Assembly: GCF_013386115.1 (NCBI RefSeq)
Contig: NZ_JACAOR010000001.1
Span: forward strand, 648,639 to 712,638
Source: Pseudomonas gingeri
GTDB lineage: Bacteria; Pseudomonadota; Gammaproteobacteria; Pseudomonadales; Pseudomonadaceae
Direction: 5' to 3'
DNA length: 64,000 nt
Positions within the stretch are counted from its first letter, which is position 1. Every line of letters starts with the position of its first letter. The position numbers and the translations under genes were made by a program. Below, one piece after another: positions 59,788 through 64,000 of the stretch. The notes below the pieces were generated by a model, which was not told where the DNA came from, did not search any database, and saw only the letters and a list, made by a program, of their open reading frames with translations.

Positions 59788-61398
59788 TCAGAAAGTGGCT
59801 TGCAGGCTGAAGTGCAAACGTGGGTCCTGTTTCTTGGTGTTCGGTCCGTCCAGCAGCGGGTAGCCCCAGTCGAGGCTGCCGGACAGCCAGTCGACCAGGC
59901 TGGCGCGGGTGCCCAGGCCGACGCTGGCGAGGCTGTAGTCCGACTCCTGTTCGATCAGCGGTTCACGCAGGTACAGCTGGGCGCCTTCGGCGAAGACATA
60001 GAAGCGCCACTCCTGGACATAACTGCCGAGGAACTTGGCCAGCGAGGGGGTGCGCAGCTCCTGGGAAAGCAGGTAGCCTTCGTCACCGGTGCGCTCGGCG
60101 GCCAGGTAACCGCGTACCGAGGTGGCACCGCCGGCGGACATCTGCTCGTTGGAAACCAGTGGGCTGGAGGTCAGTTGGAACGAGGCTTTCGAAGCGCTCT
60201 GCCAGTCGCCGAGGAAGTTCCAGGTGTAATTCAGGTCGCCCTTGAGCACGGTGAAACTGGGGCTGGCCTTGTAGCGTTTGCGGCCGAATTCCTGACCGTC
60301 GCTGCCATAGCCGAAGAACGCCCGGGTACCGGCCACCAGGCTCAGACCCAGGCCCAACTGGGAACTCTCGGTATAGCGATAGCCGTTGTAGCCCAGGGTG
60401 ATCGGGGCATACTTGAGCGGCACGGTGTCGCTGCTGCCACCGAACTTGAGTTGCTCCTCGAAGTCCTTGAAGTCCACGCCCAGGGAAAACGAGTTGGCCC
60501 AGGCGTCCGCTGCCGGCAGGCTGTAGATCCCGGAAATCCCGTAGGAGTGGCCCTTGCCGAGGACGTTGCTGCCTCCGATGGTCGCGACGTTGCTGTCGGA
60601 CTGGTAGCCGGAGAGCTGCACCGACCAGCGATCACTGAGCGGCGCGGTATAGGACCCTGACCAGACCTTGGCGTTGTCCTGGTCTTCCGGTGCGGTGAAA
60701 TAGGTCAGGGAGACACTGTGGCCCAGTTGCCAGAGATTGTCGTAGCCCAGCGAAGTGACCGCCCGCAGCTCCTTGGTGTCGGCGCTGTAGTCGTTGTTCA
60801 GGCCCACGCTGGCGTGCCAGGGGTTCTTGTCTTCCACTTGCAGGTCGACGTCCATGGTGCCCGGCCGCTGGCCCTCGCGAACCAGGGGCATTACCTGCCG
60901 TCCCGCGGTCTTGTTCAACGCCGCCAGCTCGCCCTGGACGTTGGCGAAATTGGGCACCTCGCCCTCCTTCAGGGCCGGCACGTCATCGCGGATCTCGACC
61001 GGGGAATAGTGCCTGGCGCCGACCACGCGCACCCGTCCGACCTTGGTCTCGCTGACCTGCAGGAAGACGATGCCTTCCTCGACCTTCTGCTCGGGCAATT
61101 CGACGAAGACCGACTGATAGCCCTTGGCCTGATAGATTTTCTGCAGGGCATCCCGCGCGCCTTCGATATCGCTCAGTGCCTTCTGCGGGCCGAGAAACGG
61201 GTACACCGCTTCCTCGATATCCCGGGCATCGAGCACGGTATTGCCACGCACGACGTATTCGTTGACATCCACCAGGCGCGCGGCGGCTTCCTCGGCCAGC
61301 AATGGCCGTCCCAGCAGTGCCAGGGCCAATCCCGCGCACACCGGCAGCCAGCGCCCGGCGTTTATCGCTCGCGCCTCTTTGAAGAACAGATGCTTCAC
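59788..61398 (-). CDS. pdtB: TpsB-type outer-membrane transporter of a two-partner secretion system (PdtB-like)
   Basis: This is a 536-residue ShlB/FhaC/HecB-type transporter that exports the TpsA exoprotein. After the signal peptide (LALALLGRPLLAEEA), the POTRA-2 region is FLGPQKALSDIEGARDALQKIYQAKGYQSVFVELP. A second POTRA follows and then a 16-strand barrel. The conserved loop-6 motif VRGYL (in ATSVRGYLAAERTGDEGY) is near residue 430. I use the GTG at 61398, as there is no ATG nearby. It is followed 23 bases later by the ExbB fusion. In P. aeruginosa the equivalent is PdtB. Confidence 0.92.
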   Translation of the reverse strand: MKHLFFKEARAINAGRWLPVCAGLALALLGRPLLAEEAAARLVDVNEYVVRGNTVLDARDIEEAVYPFLGPQKALSDIEGARDALQKIYQAKGYQSVFVELPEQKVEEGIVFLQVSETKVGRVRVVGARHYSPVEIRDDVPALKEGEVPNFANVQGELAALNKTAGRQVMPLVREGQRPGTMDVDLQVEDKNPWHASVGLNNDYSADTKELRAVTSLGYDNLWQLGHSVSLTYFTAPEDQDNAKVWSGSYTAPLSDRWSVQLSGYQSDSNVATIGGSNVLGKGHSYGISGIYSLPAADAWANSFSLGVDFKDFEEQLKFGGSSDTVPLKYAPITLGYNGYRYTESSQLGLGLSLVAGTRAFFGYGSDGQEFGRKRYKASPSFTVLKGDLNYTWNFLGDWQSASKASFQLTSSPLVSNEQMSAGGATSVRGYLAAERTGDEGYLLSQELRTPSLAKFLGSYVQEWRFYVFAEGAQLYLREPLIEQESDYSLASVGLGTRASLVDWLSGSLDWGYPLLDGPNTKKQDPRLHFSLQATF

Positions 61399-61472
61399 AC
61401 CGCCCCCTAAATTCAGAAAGGTCTCGAATCAACTCGAAACCGTCGCGACGGTGTTTCCCGTCGCTTGTTCGA

Positions 61473-62075
61473 TCAATTGCTCGACAGCGCCGTGACCGCG
61501 TGCCTGGCCAGCCAGGTGTGCAACAGGGCAAAGTTCAGGGAGAACTCCGGCATCTGCAGCAACGCGCCACAGAACACCTCGCCGATGATTTTCTGGATCA
61601 GCGTCACCGCCTGCGGGTTGTCCAGCAGCGTGGCGATGTCCTTGCTGAGGATGTTGAAGTTCCAGACCTTCTGGTTCAGGTCCAGGCCGACGAACCAGCG
61701 GAACAGCAGGTTGTAATTGAGCTGTTCGTACAACTGCTGCTCGCTGGGCACCGAATACAGCAGTTGCAGCAGGAGGATGTGCATGACCGTCTGCGGCGCG
61801 ATAAGCATCCTGGAGTCGGCATTGAGCGCCAGCAGGACCTCACGGTGGTCGTCCAGCAGGTCATCGATCTGCGGGCGTAGCAGCACCAGCGAATGTCCCG
61901 GCGGGATGTAGCTGGAGACCTCCTTCAAGGCGCCCTGCCAGTCCTCCTGCGAGACGATCCAGACCCATGGCGCACCGTAGCGGTAGACCGACACCGGCTT
62001 CTTGCGCGCCGCTTCGACGATCTTCGACAAACGCTGATCCAGCTCCTGCATGCCCACTTTCGAGTAACGTTCCAT
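61473..62075 (-). CDS. Hybrid protein: Phd/YefM-like antitoxin domain plus DUF772 transposase-like region
   Basis: This is a 200-residue protein with two recognisable parts. Residues ~8-45 (MQELDQRLSKIVEAARKKPV, YRYGAPWVWIVSQEDW) match the DNA-binding, dimerising domain of Phd/YefM antitoxins. Residues ~95-165 (LLLQLLYSVPSEQQLYEQLN, NLLFRWFVGLDLNQKVW, NILSKDIATLL) resemble the DUF772 N-terminal domain of IS5/IS1182-type transposases. The catalytic DDE part is absent, and I see no inverted repeats or toxin gene. The start ATG at 62075 follows GAGG. It lies between tpsA and tpsB, as does PA0691 in P. aeruginosa (recalled as transposase-like). It may be a domesticated DNA-binding regulator. Confidence 0.75.
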   Translation of the reverse strand: MERYSKVGMQELDQRLSKIVEAARKKPVSVYRYGAPWVWIVSQEDWQGALKEVSSYIPPGHSLVLLRPQIDDLLDDHREVLLALNADSRMLIAPQTVMHILLLQLLYSVPSEQQLYEQLNYNLLFRWFVGLDLNQKVWNFNILSKDIATLLDNPQAVTLIQKIIGEVFCGALLQMPEFSLNFALLHTWLARHAVTALSSN

Positions 62076-62224
62076 AGTCCCCACCTCGATCTCCCCGCCT
62101 TCCCGTCATCCTCAGGAATCGTTGCCTTGCGGCACCTTGCACACTTCACATATCCATGACGGGGCTGGCCTTGTGCTACCGAACTTTTGTCATAAAAGCT
62201 TCATTCCACGACGGGCTGCCGGGC

Positions 62225-62253
62225 AAAAAAAAGGGCGGCCATCACGGCCGCCC
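62225..62253 (-). terminator. Strong Rho-independent terminator after the exoprotein gene
   Basis: On the minus strand GGGCGGCC (complement of 62246-62253) pairs with GGCCGCCC (62233-62240) over a 5-base loop and is followed by eight T (complement of 62225-62232). It lies 21 bases after the tpsA stop and separates tpsA from the rest of the cluster. The downstream genes need readthrough or their own promoter in 62085-62224. Confidence 0.9.
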
Positions 62254-62274
62254 CTGGGGTGAAACACCAGGTGA

Positions 62275-64000
62275 TTACAAGGTCAGGTTGCCCCGTTCCT
62301 CTGCGGTCAGACGCTGGCGCGCCTGCTCGTCCAGGGGACCGGCGCCCAGCACTTGCACGGGGCTGTCGGGGTTGTAGGCCGGCGAGCGGCTGGCACCCTC
62401 GCGTGAAGGTTCCAGGCGTTCCTGGCCGAAGCTCAATACCTGCACGGTGAATACCGAAGGCTGGTTCTGCCGGGCATTGGCCTGCTGCTGCCGCGCCACG
62501 TCGTCCGCCGCCTGGGTCGCCGAGCTTGCCGCCGCGCTGGCCGAGGTGATCGCCCCGGTATTGACCGACGCCACCACCGGCACGCCCGAGGATTTACCCT
62601 GGACCTGGATGTTCGCCGCGTTCACCACATGCAGGGCGGCGATGTTGACGTTGCCCGAAACCCGGATCCCCGCCTCGCCCGCATCGATGGTGCCCAGCGG
62701 TGCGATCAGGTCGATATCGCCTGGCTTCACTTCAGGAATCGGGTTCAGGGTGGCGATACCGGCACCGGTACTCGGCACCGCCGGGGACAGGCTGACATTG
62801 CCCCAGTCGTCATAGACGCGCTTGGGCGGCGTGTACACCACGGTGGTCTTGGAGCCGCGTCCGGCGTTGATATCGCCCTGCGCCGACCAGCCCATGATCG
62901 AACCGCCGAAGGTGGTCATGATCCGGCTCTGGCCGAGCAGGATGCTGCCCTGGGAATACAGCTGGATATCCCCCGAACCCTGGGTGATGACCCCCGCCGT
63001 GGACGGTGGCGCGGCCCCCTCGATACCGAACACCTGCTTTCCGCCCGGCGTCAGCATCTGGATCGAACCACCGAAGTTGGTGTGTACTCCGGAGCCACCG
63101 AACAGCGTGATATCGCCCTGGTAACCAATCGGGTTGCCTGCCACATCGGTTTCCGGGAACAGCGCGGCAATCGCTTCGCGGCCGCGCAGGTAACTGCCCT
63201 CACGCGGCCCGCCGACCTGGTTGTATTCGCGGCCGCCGGCCTTGAGCTCAGCGAAATACACCTCGCGGGCAAACACCCGCTGCTGCTCCGGTGCCAGGGC
63301 CGCGTAGTAGGCCCGGGCCTGGCCGACATCACCGCTGAAGCCATAGCGCCCGGCCAGCCAGGCAACCAGTTGCGCTTCATAGGTCTTGGCCACCTTGGCT
63401 CCCTGACCGGACAAGGATTCGCCCGGCTGAGCGAGGTTGGCCGGATCCAGGTAGGCCGCGATGAAACGCGCATAGTCCGCCCCGTTGCTGCCCGCACCGG
63501 CCTGCAGCACGATGTCCGCCCCGGGTCGTGAATCGCCGGGTACCACGGCGCCCAGGCTGGTGATGCTGACCTTGTCCTCCATCAGGATATTGCGCCCGGC
63601 AGTGACCTCCAGGGTGCCGGGGCCGGCGACGTTGAATGCGCTGTACAGCAGGTCGCGACCCGCCTGGATCACGGAGATATCGGTCGGGTCGTTGTGGGCG
63701 AACAGGTTGCCGCTGGTCTCCCCGGCCGCCAGTCCCTGATCGGTCGGTATGCTCGAACCGCCAGCAGCCTTCCCGCTGCTGACGATATCGCGCCCGGCCA
63801 TGATCCGTACCGGACCCGCGCTTTCGTACCAGGTGCTGCCATTGGCGAAGGAAAGGATTTCACCGGTGCGCAAGCCGACGATATCGCCGTCCCGGGCATA
63901 GAACCGTGCAGGCAGGACATTGCTGCGGGTCGAGGCGGTATCCGCGCCGAAGGCGAACAACGGGTAGCGCCCACCCACGGCCAAGGGATCTGCGACAATA
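62275..64000 (-). CDS. pdtA: TpsA exoprotein, filamentous-haemagglutinin-like with DUF3739 (5' part outside window; PdtA-like)
   Basis: Only the C-terminal ~575 residues are in the window; the frame is open to the right edge, and no start is visible. It belongs to very large filamentous haemagglutinin-type exoproteins secreted by TpsB partners. Visible beta-helix-type repeats include GTLEVTAGRNILMEDKVSI, SGDIQLYSQGSILLGQSRIM and FGGSIMGWSAQGDINAGRGS, in the pattern of the DUF3739 domain. The end (ERGNLTL) has no toxin-like domain and no immunity gene follows, so an adhesin role is more likely than contact-dependent inhibition. By gene order it corresponds to P. aeruginosa PdtA (PA0690). Confidence 0.88.
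   Translation of the reverse strand, partial: IVADPLAVGGRYPLFAFGADTASTRSNVLPARFYARDGDIVGLRTGEILSFANGSTWYESAGPVRIMAGRDIVSSGKAAGGSSIPTDQGLAAGETSGNLFAHNDPTDISVIQAGRDLLYSAFNVAGPGTLEVTAGRNILMEDKVSITSLGAVVPGDSRPGADIVLQAGAGSNGADYARFIAAYLDPANLAQPGESLSGQGAKVAKTYEAQLVAWLAGRYGFSGDVGQARAYYAALAPEQQRVFAREVYFAELKAGGREYNQVGGPREGSYLRGREAIAALFPETDVAGNPIGYQGDITLFGGSGVHTNFGGSIQMLTPGGKQVFGIEGAAPPSTAGVITQGSGDIQLYSQGSILLGQSRIMTTFGGSIMGWSAQGDINAGRGSKTTVVYTPPKRVYDDWGNVSLSPAVPSTGAGIATLNPIPEVKPGDIDLIAPLGTIDAGEAGIRVSGNVNIAALHVVNAANIQVQGKSSGVPVVASVNTGAITSASAAASSATQAADDVARQQQANARQNQPSVFTVQVLSFGQERLEPSREGASRSPAYNPDSPVQVLGAGPLDEQARQRLTAEERGNLTL

Noticed and set aside
57944..59863. 639-codon open frame on the + strand
   Set aside because: It is antisense to the DUF2341-LamG-ExbB gene, whose domains are clear.
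61473..62075. Active insertion sequence or toxin-antitoxin pair
   Set aside because: No DDE catalytic domain, no terminal inverted repeats and no toxin gene next to it.
62275..64000. Contact-dependent inhibition (CdiA) toxin
   Set aside because: No VENN-type motif, toxin-like C-terminus or small immunity gene is visible; the DUF3739 pattern fits another exoprotein class.

Overview
The window is high-GC Gammaproteobacterial DNA and almost certainly from Pseudomonas, most likely the P. fluorescens group. The support is a mannitol/arabitol operon in the P. fluorescens order (mtlR, mtlEFGKDYZ), a pel operon led by the extra epimerase gene pelX, a DUF2790 protein (a Pseudomonas-specific family), and many typical Pseudomonas REP-type palindromes between genes. 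I see no rRNA, tRNA, CRISPR array or complete insertion sequence.

Layout. (1) 1-8.5 kb: the aerobic cobalamin genes cobN (cut by the left edge) and cobW lie behind a cobalamin riboswitch. A 139-bp palindromic, MITE-like element is inserted in the leader. A glycosyltransferase, a secreted glycoside hydrolase and cobF follow. (2) 8.6-18.4 kb: the polyol operon, consisting of the AraC-type activator MtlR, an ABC importer (MtlE/F/G/K), polyol dehydrogenase MtlD, xylulokinase MtlY and fructokinase MtlZ. REP palindromes separate binding protein from permease and permease from ATPase. (3) 18.4-24.5 kb: a stand-alone C-terminal piece of a Rieske oxygenase, a secreted HAF-like protein, PilU, a three-PAS hybrid histidine kinase and a parvulin. 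Two copies of the same 20-bp palindromic site precede the first two of these genes. (4) 24.6-31.2 kb: an amino-acid-type ABC importer, RidA, an IclR regulator, a PLP-dependent deaminase/dehydratase and KdgK. Together they look like a route for an amino-sugar acid such as D-glucosaminate. (5) 31.6-38.0 kb: a possible 28-residue membrane protein, a DUF2790 protein, an IclR-controlled MFS/HlyD/outer-membrane-factor efflux system and a GNAT acetyltransferase. (6) 38.2-51.4 kb: the complete pelX-pelABCDEFG exopolysaccharide cluster, with the c-di-GMP-binding residues of PelD intact. (7) 51.85-64 kb: a LysR regulator and a ten-gene, same-strand cluster around a two-partner secretion (TPS) system. 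It contains a DUF3739-type exoprotein (cut by the right edge), its TpsB transporter, a Phd-antitoxin/DUF772-transposase-like hybrid protein, a DUF2341-LamG-ExbB fusion, ExbD, TonB, a porin, a coiled-coil periplasmic protein, a YbjN-like protein and a periplasmic PPIase.

The last cluster matches in gene content what I recall of the P. aeruginosa PdtA/PdtB locus (about PA0690-PA0701). Here it lies beside pel, and no hxc or vre genes are visible within the window. It is the best candidate for an incompletely described system: a TPS exoprotein with its own proton-motive-force-driven TonB machinery and envelope helpers. Pel matrix and a large surface exoprotein being neighbours suggests an adhesion/biofilm region, but that link is inference from position.
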